This document shows, in pieces, positions 16,178 to 24,808 of a stretch of 64,000 nt of DNA; position 1 is the first letter of the stretch; each line of letters starts with the position of its first letter. The notes under the pieces are model-generated. The model did not search any database and was not told the DNA's origin. It saw only the letters and a program-made list of their open reading frames with translations. A program made the position numbers and the translations under genes. The DNA is taken from contig NZ_CP107932.1 of assembly GCF_036032445.1 (NCBI RefSeq), positions 4,094,501 to 4,158,500 of the forward strand, given 5' to 3'. The stretch comes from Nocardia sp. NBC_00416 (GTDB lineage Bacteria; Actinomycetota; Actinomycetes; Mycobacteriales; Mycobacteriaceae).

Positions 16178-19100
16178 GTGTTCGTTGTCGGTGATCGGGT
16201 GGTGTGCAGTGCCACGGATCTGGTGCGTTCCGCGCGCTGCGAATTCGCGCTGCTGCGCGCGCTCGACGCCGAAGTGGGCACGGCCACCGGCGAGCTCGGT
16301 GACGAAACCGGTTGCGGGACAACAGGTCATGCCCACGAGGAGGCCGCCGAGTTCGTCCGGGTCCGGCAGCGGTACGGCGACGCGCTGGTCGAGATCGCCC
16401 GGCCCGCCGAACGCATCGATGCGCTGACCACCGCACACACCGAATCCCTCGCCGCGCTCCGCACCGAGGCGCTCGCGGTGGCCGGTCCCACGGTGTTCGA
16501 CGGTGACGTGTTCGCGCATGCCGACCTGCTGACCCACACCGCGCACGGTGTACGACTGCACGGCGTCGCATCCGAACCGGCGGATCTGGTCGCCACAGCA
16601 CTGCGCATGACCGTCGGCGCCGCCCTGCTCGAGCAGCAGTCGATCCCGGTCGATCCGCTGCTGTCGGTGTACTGCGGCGCCGGGACCCGATCCGTCGAAC
16701 TGGCCGATATCCGGCCGCTGTATCTGGCGCGGCGCGCGCGCACGGCGGAGATCCTGGCCGAACACACCAGCGAACTGCTGCCGGTGCAGTGGGGTGATCC
16801 ACGGTTCCGCGCCTGCCGCCGCTGCGCTACCTGCCGGGCCGCCCGCACCGAGTCCCGGGATCTGCTGCTGGTCGCCGGTATGGACCGCGCCACGCGCGCG
16901 GGACTGCGGGCGGCGGGCGTCACCAGCATCGACCGTCTCACCACCCGCACCGTCGCACCGCCGGAGATACCGCCGCGCATCCTCACCCGGCTCCGCGCCC
17001 AGGCCGTCGTCCAGCTACGACAGGAACACTCGGGGCGCGCCGAATACGTCGCGACCGACCCGTCCGCGCTGGATATGCTGCCGCCCGCCACACCGGGCGA
17101 TCTCGCGCTGCACATCCATCGGGTCGCGCCGGACCGGTTGCGGGTCGACATCGCCGCCCGCGATTCGCTCCGGCTGACCCGCGAGCTTGCGTTCGAGTCC
17201 CCCTCCGACGGGCTCTCGTCCGACCCGCGCCAGGACCTGCGCGGCGCCGCGCGCCGCGCGTTCACCGATATCCTGGCGGCGCTCACCGAACCACTGCTGG
17301 CCGATCCGGACCTGCACATCTACCACTACACGCCCGCCGCCCGGACTTTCCTGCTGCACACCAGCGGCCGTCTCGGCTCCGGTGAGGAGTCCGTGGATGT
17401 CTTGCTGCGGACCGGAACCCTGGTGGACCTGTATCCGATCGTCCGGGGCGGATTCGTGCTGGGGTCGCGATCCTACGAACTGTCCGAGATCGCCCCGGCG
17501 TTCACGGACCCGGCCGGCGCATCCGGCGCCACCACCGTGCTGCCGCTCGCGGACCGGCTGCGCAAACAGTCGGGCGGCCCGCCGGCTCCGGCCACCACCG
17601 CGCACTCGTCCACACTCGACCGGCTGCTCCGCGAGACGCCCCCCGCGCGGCTCTCGTCCACCGAGGCCGCACTGGCCGAATTCGCGGCCGGTGGGCCGCG
17701 CACCCGGCGGCCCGGTGGTGGCGCCCCGGCGACTCCACCCGACTCCTACCGCGTCGCGGCGCTCACCGCCGCGCTGCTCGGCTACCACCGTCGCGAACTG
17801 CAGCAACCGTGGTGGGCTCATATCGACCGGCTCACCCACCCGCTGTCCGAGTGGCCTTCCGCGCCGGGAGTCATGGTCGCCGATTCCTGTGCGGTGGATA
17901 CGAAATGGCATATCGGCCCGGACGACGGTGTGCGGCGCTTCCTCCGGCTCACCGGCCGGCTCACCGGTCCCGGCCTCGCCCCGGGCACCGCGGTCTGCGT
18001 CGTCTACGAGGCCGCGGGCCGCGCGCCCCGGGCGATCCGGACCTACGGAACGGCCACGGTGCTCGGCTGTTCGCTGGACGCCGATCACGGAGACACCGTC
18101 CGGCTCCAGGAGACCCCGGCCCCCGGCGCCGGACCGCACGACGAACTTCCGGTCGCCTTGGCGCCGGCTGTCCCCGGCCCGCCCGGCGCCGCGGCGAACG
18201 CGGTGGCGGACATCGGCAGACACCTGCTGGTGACGCTGCCCGCCGTGCCCGGCACCGCCCTGTTCGATCTGCTGGCCCGCCGCCCACCGCGACTTCGTCC
18301 CGGCGGCGACGCGGCGGAGGTTACGCCGCTGCCGGACCCGGGTGACGATCCGCGGGCCGTGATCACCGCCGCCCTGCGCGATTTGGACAGGTCCTATCTC
18401 GCCGTGCAGGCGCCGACCGGCACCGGCCGCACCGCCATCCTCGCCGATGTCCTCGCCGCGCTCGTCACCGAGGACAACTGGCGTATCGGTATCGTCGCGC
18501 CCACCGACGGTCCGGTGGAGAACCTGCTCGACGCGGTGGTCCGGGCGGGTGTACTGCCCGAACTGGTCGCGAAGAGCGAAGCGGTCGCGGTGGCGCCGGA
18601 ATGGCTGGTGCTCGACGCCGGTCGGTATCCCCGCTTCCTGGCGAACGCGATTCGCGGCTGCGTCGTCGGCGGTACCCCCGCCGATTTCACCGACCCCGGC
18701 CGGGTGCCCCGTGATTCGCTGGACCTGCTGGTGATCGCCGACGCCAACGCCTTCCCGCTCGCGGCCACCGCCGCTGTCTCGGTCAGTGCCCGGAACCTGC
18801 TTCTCACCGGCGATCCGACCGATCGCCACCACCGCGATCCCGGACCGCATCCGGAGCCGGTACACCTACCGGCCCTCACCTGGCTCGCCGCCGGTCACGC
18901 CACCCTGCCCCCGGTACACGGTTACTTCCTGGACCGGACCCACCGCCTGCACCCCCGGGTCGGCGATCCGCTCGCCCGGCTCTACTTCGACGACCGGCTG
19001 CGGACCGCACCCGTCCCGGATCCGCCCTCCGATGCCGTCGAACCCGGTATCGCCGCCGTGCTGGTGGAACACCACGGCAACAGCATCTCGTCGGAGGCCG

Positions 19101-19519
19101 AGGCCCGCGAAGTGCTGCAACAGATCCGGGACCTGCTGGGCCGGCGATGGTACGACGGCAGCGGTTTCCGGCCGCTGCAGCCGCACGATATCGTCGTCGT
19201 CTCCCCCCACCGCGCGCAGGTGAGCCGGATCGAGGCGCTGCTGTCGCGGGCCCGCTTGGAAGAGGTGCTGGTGGCCACCCCCGAGCTGCTGCGCGGCCGG
19301 GAAGCCGCCGTGGTCCTGGTTTCCCTGGCCACCTCCAGCCCGGAGGATTCTCCTGTTCCGGTCGGCGCGCTGCTGTCTCCCGCGTTGGTACACGACACGG
19401 TAGGCCGCGCGCGCCGCCGCGCGGTGATCGTCCGGTCCCCGTTGCTCACCGAATTCCTACCGGAAACGCTGGAAGAATCCGCGAATATCTCACGGTTCAT
19501 TCAGTTGGGCGCAGAATAA
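16178..19519 (+). CDS. Large RecB-like nuclease/SF1 helicase-family protein with degenerate catalytic motifs
   Basis: A 1,113-residue protein with the layout of the actinobacterial TM0106-type family: N-terminal RecB/Cas4-like nuclease domain, middle HhH/linker, C-terminal SF1 helicase. The GTG start follows AGGAGG at seven bases. Four cysteines placed like a Cas4/AddB iron-sulphur cluster remain: Cys21, Cys213, Cys216 and Cys219. The expected D-x-K of the nuclease appears as Gly-Val-Ala (LHGVASEP). In the motor, Walker A is APTGTGRT with Arg751 at the lysine, motif II is IADAN (Ala854-Asp855 for Asp-Glu), motif III reads GDPTD and motif VI DTVGRARRR. The frame is intact, so it may be a structural or nucleic-acid-binding pseudoenzyme. 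It is 105 bp after deaD. Confidence 0.8.
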   Translation: MFVVGDRVVCSATDLVRSARCEFALLRALDAEVGTATGELGDETGCGTTGHAHEEAAEFVRVRQRYGDALVEIARPAERIDALTTAHTESLAALRTEALAVAGPTVFDGDVFAHADLLTHTAHGVRLHGVASEPADLVATALRMTVGAALLEQQSIPVDPLLSVYCGAGTRSVELADIRPLYLARRARTAEILAEHTSELLPVQWGDPRFRACRRCATCRAARTESRDLLLVAGMDRATRAGLRAAGVTSIDRLTTRTVAPPEIPPRILTRLRAQAVVQLRQEHSGRAEYVATDPSALDMLPPATPGDLALHIHRVAPDRLRVDIAARDSLRLTRELAFESPSDGLSSDPRQDLRGAARRAFTDILAALTEPLLADPDLHIYHYTPAARTFLLHTSGRLGSGEESVDVLLRTGTLVDLYPIVRGGFVLGSRSYELSEIAPAFTDPAGASGATTVLPLADRLRKQSGGPPAPATTAHSSTLDRLLRETPPARLSSTEAALAEFAAGGPRTRRPGGGAPATPPDSYRVAALTAALLGYHRRELQQPWWAHIDRLTHPLSEWPSAPGVMVADSCAVDTKWHIGPDDGVRRFLRLTGRLTGPGLAPGTAVCVVYEAAGRAPRAIRTYGTATVLGCSLDADHGDTVRLQETPAPGAGPHDELPVALAPAVPGPPGAAANAVADIGRHLLVTLPAVPGTALFDLLARRPPRLRPGGDAAEVTPLPDPGDDPRAVITAALRDLDRSYLAVQAPTGTGRTAILADVLAALVTEDNWRIGIVAPTDGPVENLLDAVVRAGVLPELVAKSEAVAVAPEWLVLDAGRYPRFLANAIRGCVVGGTPADFTDPGRVPRDSLDLLVIADANAFPLAATAAVSVSARNLLLTGDPTDRHHRDPGPHPEPVHLPALTWLAAGHATLPPVHGYFLDRTHRLHPRVGDPLARLYFDDRLRTAPVPDPPSDAVEPGIAAVLVEHHGNSISSEAEAREVLQQIRDLLGRRWYDGSGFRPLQPHDIVVVSPHRAQVSRIEALLSRARLEEVLVATPELLRGREAAVVLVSLATSSPEDSPVPVGALLSPALVHDTVGRARRRAVIVRSPLLTEFLPETLEESANISRFIQLGAE

Positions 19520-19641
19520 AGAATTTCGCGGGCCCGGCGACTTCCTGGGACAGTTGATTTTACTTCCGCGAAACGAAAACGCGGACCGACCGGAATTATC
19601 TCGTAACGACGTGAATACGGGAAAGCGAATTCATTCGCCGC

Positions 19642-20829
19642 TCATCCGAAACATTTCCCCTCACCACGGTACGTAGGCACCTCGACCCGTGCGCCGCCGC
19701 CGTCCACCAGATACAGCCGATCGAACCGTTCGCACAGCTCACCCGCCTTGGCGTGCCGGAACCAGACCCGGTCGCCGACCGATAGTTCCGCGGCCCCCGA
19801 CAGTGGGGTCTGCACTTCTCCGGCTCCCTCGGCGCCGAGTAGACGCAATCCCTTCGGCCACACCGGTTTCGGTACACGCGACTTCCCGGCGGGGCCGGAC
19901 GCGATATATCCGCCGCCGAACACGGTGACTATCGCGGGCGCGGGGCGGCGCAGTACCGGCAGCGCGAAATACAGTGCGGGCCTTGGCACGAACGTGCGAT
20001 AGCCGTCGAAAAGAGTGGGGACGTACAGGCCCGATCCCGCGGTGATCTCGGTGACTCCCGGCGCCGCCGCGCTGAGTTCGACGGAGCCGGTGCCCCCACT
20101 GTTGACGATTTCCAGCGAACCGGTCACCGCCACAACGGCATCCAGTACCGCCGCTCGGCGGCGACCGATCTCCCGAGCGGACGCCTTCTTCACCAGCCGA
20201 ACCGGCAACGAGGTGTCCGGCAGCCCCGCGATCTGCGCCTCGTAGGTCATCAGGCCCACCACGCGGAAACCCCGCGCGCGGGCCTGTTCGGCCAGCTCAG
20301 CGGCCTGATCAGGGGTCCGTACCGGGGAACGGCGCACCCCCAGGTGCACGGATCCGATCCGGAGTGAGGCGTCCACGTCCAGGCAGACCCGGGGAGTTAC
20401 GGTGGCGCTGCCGATCGCGTCCCGGATCAGATCCAGTTGCGCCGCATCGTCGATCATCAGTGTGATCGCCGCGAGCAGTCCGGCGTCGCCGCCGAGTTCG
20501 GCCAGCGCCGCGCGGTCGACGGTGGGGTATCCGAGCAGCACGTCACGTGCGCCGCAGCGGACCAGCCAGATCGCCTCGGCGAGCGAGTACGACATGAGAC
20601 CGGCGAAGCCGCCCGCGGCGGTCAGTCCGGAGCCGAGTACTTCCTCGAGGACGGCGCGGCAGCGTACCGATTTGCTGGCCACTCTGATGGGGCGGCCCGC
20701 GGCACGGCGCACCAGGTCGGCGGCGTTGGCACGCAGGACGGTCAGGTCCAGGGCGGCCAGCGGCGGATCGAGATCGGCGGTGGCCGCGTGCAGCGGGGCA
20801 ATCGGCGAGGTCGCGCTCACCCGGCCCAC
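19642..20829 (-). CDS. PLP-dependent amino acid deaminase/aldolase (alanine-racemase N-terminal fold)
   Basis: A 395-residue fold-type III PLP enzyme of the D-threonine-aldolase/D-serine-dehydratase-like group. The N-terminal barrel holds the PLP lysine in RVASKSVRC, later VGLMTYEAQIAG and EIVNSGGTGSVE contact the cofactor phosphate, and the C-terminal beta domain carries the metal-site-like sequence near the end (LYLVDGGG and EVPTYRGEGKCFG). The start is the GTG at 20829; a GTG three codons later is possible. It converges with the RecB-like gene across 122 bp. The natural beta-hydroxy amino acid is unknown. Confidence 0.83.
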   Translation of the reverse strand: MGRVSATSPIAPLHAATADLDPPLAALDLTVLRANAADLVRRAAGRPIRVASKSVRCRAVLEEVLGSGLTAAGGFAGLMSYSLAEAIWLVRCGARDVLLGYPTVDRAALAELGGDAGLLAAITLMIDDAAQLDLIRDAIGSATVTPRVCLDVDASLRIGSVHLGVRRSPVRTPDQAAELAEQARARGFRVVGLMTYEAQIAGLPDTSLPVRLVKKASAREIGRRRAAVLDAVVAVTGSLEIVNSGGTGSVELSAAAPGVTEITAGSGLYVPTLFDGYRTFVPRPALYFALPVLRRPAPAIVTVFGGGYIASGPAGKSRVPKPVWPKGLRLLGAEGAGEVQTPLSGAAELSVGDRVWFRHAKAGELCERFDRLYLVDGGGARVEVPTYRGEGKCFG

Positions 20830-20873
20830 TCAACCAGGCAACTGGTCATACGTCCAGCTCTACGGGCCGGGTG

Positions 20874-21356
20874 TCAGGCGTCGATCGCGCGGGTGACGAG
20901 GTTGGAGACCAGATCATCGAAGGCCACCAGCACGACTTCGTCGTCGCAATCGGCGAGCCACCGCAGCACCGAACCCTGCACCACCATCATCACGTAGGAG
21001 GCCACCGACTCGACCGGCTCGATCCAGCGGGTGCCGGAGCGGGCGGCGCACAGCTCCAGCCACTCGATCACATCACGCTGCTGAGCACGCTGCCGCGCGG
21101 ACACCACGGGATCGGGCACATAGCCCTCGGAGCGCGAATCCCAGTGCTGACACAGCGTCTGCACGGTCTTCGAATACGCGTGGATCTGCTGCACCGGAGT
21201 CGCCTTGACAAGCGGCCAGTAGGCACTCACCCCGGCGTGCAACAGCACCCGCAGCGCCCGTAATCCGGCGATATCCAGTACCGCGTCTGCATGATCGACC
21301 GCTTCACGCACGGCCGACCGGATCCGCACCTCCGCTATTTCTCCACGTACGCCCAA
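20874..21356 (-). CDS. TetR-like ligand-binding domain protein lacking a helix-turn-helix
   Basis: A roughly 160-residue all-helical protein resembling the C-terminal dimerisation/ligand-binding half of TetR regulators (ALRVLLHAGVSAYWPLV, then VIEWLELCAARSG and MMVVQGSVLRWLADC). The N-terminal DNA-binding helices are missing: the first residues run straight into the C-terminal domain, and I find no helix-turn-helix in any frame upstream. I placed the start at the TTG at 21356 because AGGGAG lies six bases before it; a GTG at 21389 has no ribosome-binding site. It lies 44 bp upstream of the PLP enzyme gene on the same strand. It may be a true HTH-less protein or a relic; see findings. Confidence 0.6.
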   Translation of the reverse strand: MGVRGEIAEVRIRSAVREAVDHADAVLDIAGLRALRVLLHAGVSAYWPLVKATPVQQIHAYSKTVQTLCQHWDSRSEGYVPDPVVSARQRAQQRDVIEWLELCAARSGTRWIEPVESVASYVMMVVQGSVLRWLADCDDEVVLVAFDDLVSNLVTRAIDA

Positions 21357-21749
21357 CGCAAGCTCCCTCGGCAAACAACTCGCACACACCGGGCCGATTA
21401 CTCGACACGAAGTGGCCGGCCGGATCGGTAGGCATAGTCGGGAAGTAGCAGCCTATCCAATCCGTCTTCTCAATATTAGAAGGTTTTCGGGGTTTGAGAA
21501 CAGTTCTAACGGGAAACTCATACCCGAAGACTGTTTTACATGCCCTTGCGGTACCGCTGCCGCATACCCCGGAACACCGTGCGCGTGCTTCCGATCCACC
21601 CTGGACCGGCACCGCTGTGCGCGCACCCGCATCGAACTTCCTCCGCATGGCAGAGAACATCGGCCAGTCTACGACCGCGCCGACATGATCATCGGCGGCT
21701 GTGCCGGATCACACAACGCAGCCCGCCCACCGCCGGTTAGCCTGATGCG
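21357..21749. other. Divergent intergenic region with an A+T-rich segment
   Basis: About 390 bp between the HTH-less TetR relative (minus) and the phosphatase (plus). The part 21470-21540 is clearly A+T richer than its surroundings and contains an 11-bp odd palindrome AGAACAGTTCT at 21497-21507, with TTAGAA and TTCTAA outside it. This looks like a promoter/operator zone, but I cannot assign start sites. No open frame here has coding character. Confidence 0.4.
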
Positions 21750-22508
21750 GTGACAAGCTCCCCCCTCGCCGGGCATCTCCGGATCAGCGGCACATTCAAC
21801 TTTCGAGATCTCGGCGGATTGCGGATCGACGGCGGCGGAACGACCCGGCCCGGAGTCCTGCTCCGCTCGGCGCAGCTCAGCAGGCTCGACGACGCAGGTC
21901 ACGCGACCCTGCGCGAACTCGGGGTCGGCGCGGTCCATGATCTGCGCGGACACCGCGAGATAGAACGCGCCGGCGCGGACCGGCTGCCGCAGGAAGTCCG
22001 TCTCCGCATCACCCCGTTCGACGACGGCACGGTCACCGCCCCACCCCATGAGGCCGGGGCCGGCCGCGCGGACGCGCCCGGCGCCGCACTGGCCTACATG
22101 ATGGACGTGTACCGGAACTTCCCGGCCCGGCCCGAGGCCCATGCGGCCATCCTGGCGCTCGCCGAAGCGATCGTCGCCGATCGCGGAGCCGTCCTCGTGC
22201 ACTGCGCCGCCGGAAAAGACCGCACCGGCTGGACGATCGCCACCCTGCTGCGCGCGGTCGGCGTCACCGAGCCCGAGATCTTCGGCGACTATCTGCTGAG
22301 CAACCACGCCGTCGTCGAACTGCGTACCTCCCTCAAATCGGAGTTCGGCGCGGACCTGCCCAAAGAAGTACTCGAAGTGCGCGAGGACTACCTCCGGGCG
22401 GGCATCGCCTCGGGCACCGAACTGCACGGCGATTTCGAGACCTACCTCGCCGCGATAGGGCTCACCCCGGACCTGCGCGCACACCTGCGGAAACGACTCG
22501 TCGCCTGA
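21750..22508 (+). CDS. PtpB-like tyrosine/phosphoinositide phosphatase
   Basis: A 252-residue protein-tyrosine phosphatase of the bacterial PtpB/DSP-like type. The P-loop HCAAGKDRTG puts the catalytic Cys at residue 152 and the phosphate-binding Arg at 158; the Lys-Asp in the loop is characteristic of the PtpB group, whose M. tuberculosis member dephosphorylates phosphotyrosine and phosphoinositides and is secreted into host cells. The opening HLRISGTFNFRDLGG and HDLRGHREIE are further family marks. It is slightly shorter than the mycobacterial enzyme (276 residues) and has no signal peptide. Its stop is three bases from the stop of the convergent ligase-like gene. Confidence 0.9.
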   Translation: MTSSPLAGHLRISGTFNFRDLGGLRIDGGGTTRPGVLLRSAQLSRLDDAGHATLRELGVGAVHDLRGHREIERAGADRLPQEVRLRITPFDDGTVTAPPHEAGAGRADAPGAALAYMMDVYRNFPARPEAHAAILALAEAIVADRGAVLVHCAAGKDRTGWTIATLLRAVGVTEPEIFGDYLLSNHAVVELRTSLKSEFGADLPKEVLEVREDYLRAGIASGTELHGDFETYLAAIGLTPDLRAHLRKRLVA

Positions 22509-22511
22509 TCC

Positions 22512-23861
22512 TCAGGCACTGCGGCGGACCAGCCCGTCGGCGCCGATTCGCACGTGATCGCCGGTGTGGAACCAGCTACCGGTGAAACGATCGGCGGTGC
22601 GCTGCGGATCGTTCCAGTAGCGCCTGGTCACATTGGGTCCGCGGCAGAGCAGCTCACCGTGCCCGGCCGCGGCCTCCGGCCCGCACAACGCCAGCTCGGT
22701 CCCGCCGAACGGGAAACCCAGCACGGTGCCGTCCGCACCGCCATCGGACCCGGCCGTGGGACCCAGTGCGAGCCCGATCCCGCTGGTCTCGGTGGCGCCC
22801 CAGACCGACCACTGCCGGGCCGACGGAAACACTCGGCCGAGGTCCTGCGGGCAGGCCGGAACCGGTTCACCGTCATCGGCCGCGGCAACACGATGCCCCG
22901 CGGTACTGATCCGGACCACCCGCTCGGTCCGCAGCCCGTCGGCCCGGCTCACGGCCAGTTCCGGCAGCAGCCCACCGAGGATGCGGGCGTTCGCGGCCAG
23001 GGTGTCCACGCCCTCGGTGGCGATCGCCTCGGCGACGCCGGCCTTCCCCTGCGCCAGCACCACGGTCCCGCCCACCGCGAACGTCGGCAGCAACTGGTCG
23101 ACGCAACCACTGGCATAGGCCAGCGGCTGCAACACCAGATTGCGCAGGCCGTCGGTAGGCAGGTCGAGGGCGGCGACCATGGAGCGGATGGCCGAGAGCA
23201 GGTTCTCGTTCGTCAGCTCGACCCCGGTCGGGACGCCACCCACCCCGGAGCCGCTGGTGTAGCACAGCAGCGCGAGGTCGTTGAGCGCCGCGCCGTCGTC
23301 GATGAACGCGGCGCCGTCGGGCAGATCCGCGCCCCAGCGGATATCGCCGCGAGTGGCGCCGCAGCCCCGCTCGGCCGCCCCCAGCACGAAATCGGCGTCG
23401 CTGTCGGCGATGACCCGATCGGCCAGCTCGCCGGGCAGTCCGTGGTGCACCAGCACCGGCACCGCACCGCTGAGCAGCGCTCCGAGAAAGGCCTGGACCC
23501 AGCGCACGCCGGGCGGCATGTGCACCGCGACCCGGTCGCCGTAGCCGATCCCGTGCTCCTGCAGACCACCGGCGACCCGCGACGCCGAATGCCACAGCTC
23601 CCGGTACGTGAGCCGGCCACCGCCGACCTCGACCACCGCGTCCCGGTTCGAGAACGCGTGCACCTGCAGGTCGAGCAGTTCGGTGAGGGCGGGACTGAGA
23701 TTTCCGTAGCGCAGGATGCCGTCCGCGCCCCGCGAGAGCGGCGCCGTGGCGCCGGCATCGACGATATGGAACTCCACCAGATCCGGCGGACCGGCGGCTC
23801 TCTCTCCCGGGGCGGACGGGCCGGACGCAGGTCCGATGATCGTGGTCGTACCGGCTTGCAT
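22512..23861 (-). CDS. Truncated AMP-binding (ANL) enzyme lacking its C-terminal domain
   Basis: A 449-residue adenylate-forming enzyme. The large N-terminal domain is complete through TGD (SWFHTGDHVRIG), but the chain ends at VRRSA where the hinge and the roughly 110-residue C-terminal lid with the catalytic Lys should follow; no continuation exists in other frames before the neighbouring gene. The phosphate-binding loop is also unusual: YTSGSGVGGVPTGV (residues 201-214) replaces the common TSGTTGxPKG, so its lysine is missing too. The A5 segment WGATETSG is normal. It starts 114 bp downstream of the enoyl-CoA hydratase gene. It may be a pseudoenzyme or a ligase that works with another lid. 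Confidence 0.8.
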   Translation of the reverse strand: MQAGTTTIIGPASGPSAPGERAAGPPDLVEFHIVDAGATAPLSRGADGILRYGNLSPALTELLDLQVHAFSNRDAVVEVGGGRLTYRELWHSASRVAGGLQEHGIGYGDRVAVHMPPGVRWVQAFLGALLSGAVPVLVHHGLPGELADRVIADSDADFVLGAAERGCGATRGDIRWGADLPDGAAFIDDGAALNDLALLCYTSGSGVGGVPTGVELTNENLLSAIRSMVAALDLPTDGLRNLVLQPLAYASGCVDQLLPTFAVGGTVVLAQGKAGVAEAIATEGVDTLAANARILGGLLPELAVSRADGLRTERVVRISTAGHRVAAADDGEPVPACPQDLGRVFPSARQWSVWGATETSGIGLALGPTAGSDGGADGTVLGFPFGGTELALCGPEAAAGHGELLCRGPNVTRRYWNDPQRTADRFTGSWFHTGDHVRIGADGLVRRSA

Positions 23862-23975
23862 CGGACCTCCGCCTGATCGAACTGTCTGGCACCAGTGACT
23901 ATATGACGCAGATCACAAACGTGGGTGCGGAGTCGGCGAATCGTCCGAGAGATTATGAAATCGTCACCTGCGGAC

Positions 23976-24770
23976 TCAGCGGCCCCGGTAGCTCGCCTTA
24001 CCCGGGCCCAGTTCCAAGAAGCTGCGGACAGCCTGCGGCAGGTCCTCGGTATCGAACAATTCACCCGACACCCGCGGCGTCACCGAATCCGCGTGCGCCA
24101 CCCCACCCGACCGCCACGCCTCCACGATCCGCTTGGTCGCGGCGTGCGCGCGGGTCGGCCCCTCGGCCAGCCGGTGGGTCAGCGCGACCGCGGCGGCATC
24201 GAGATCGTCATGGATCTGGTTCACCACACCCCAGTCCCGCAAGGTGGCCGCGTCGTACAGATCACCGGTCATCACGAGTTCGCGCGCCCGGCCGGACCCG
24301 GCACGTTCGGCCAGCCGCTGCGGCCCGCCCATCGACGGAGTCAGCCCGACCACGATCTCCACCAGACCGAATTTCGCCTTCGGCGCCGCCAGGATCAGGT
24401 CACAGGCCAGCGCGATCTCGAACGCGGCGGTGAGAGTGAGCCCGTGCGCGGCGAAAACCACCGGGCAGGGCAACGCCTCGATCGGATGACCGATCCGGGC
24501 GAACAGGTCCTCCCACAGTTGCGCCCCCTGTTCGACGGTCAGGCCGTCGAAGGTGTGCACATCCACCCCACCCGAGACCACTTTCCCCTCGGCCCGGATC
24601 AACACCGCGCGCGGCGGTTGCGCCGACAAACCGGCGATATCGTCGACCAAGGCGTCGAACATGGCCTTGTCGAAAAGGTTCAACGGCGGACTCGCCAGCG
24701 TCAACGTCGCGACTTCGGCACCGCCGACGGTGACCGTGCGTTCCAGCCGAGTGGGTTTGGTAGCGCTCAT
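23976..24770 (-). CDS. Enoyl-CoA hydratase/isomerase family protein
   Basis: A 264-residue crotonase-fold protein. Typical segments are LNLFDKAMFDAL, the first oxyanion loop EGKVVSGGVDV, the second half FGLVEIVVGLTPSMGG and GRARELVMTGDLYDA. The stretch that normally reads NGxAxGGGxE is HGLTLTAAFE, so the oxyanion-hole glycines are changed to Ala, and a hydratase reaction is not assured; isomerase or hydrolase members of the family are alternatives. It precedes the truncated ANL gene on the same strand and is divergent from the quinone-reductase-like gene with 38 bp between starts. Confidence 0.85.
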   Translation of the reverse strand: MSATKPTRLERTVTVGGAEVATLTLASPPLNLFDKAMFDALVDDIAGLSAQPPRAVLIRAEGKVVSGGVDVHTFDGLTVEQGAQLWEDLFARIGHPIEALPCPVVFAAHGLTLTAAFEIALACDLILAAPKAKFGLVEIVVGLTPSMGGPQRLAERAGSGRARELVMTGDLYDAATLRDWGVVNQIHDDLDAAAVALTHRLAEGPTRAHAATKRIVEAWRSGGVAHADSVTPRVSGELFDTEDLPQAVRSFLELGPGKASYRGR

Positions 24771-24808
24771 AGCGCCAGCTTATGGGCCCACCCTGCGAGA
24801 CTGGTGAC

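Noticed and set aside
16178..19519. Cas4 or CRISPR adaptation protein
   Set aside because: The Cas4-like cysteines belong to a much larger helicase fusion and no CRISPR genes are near.
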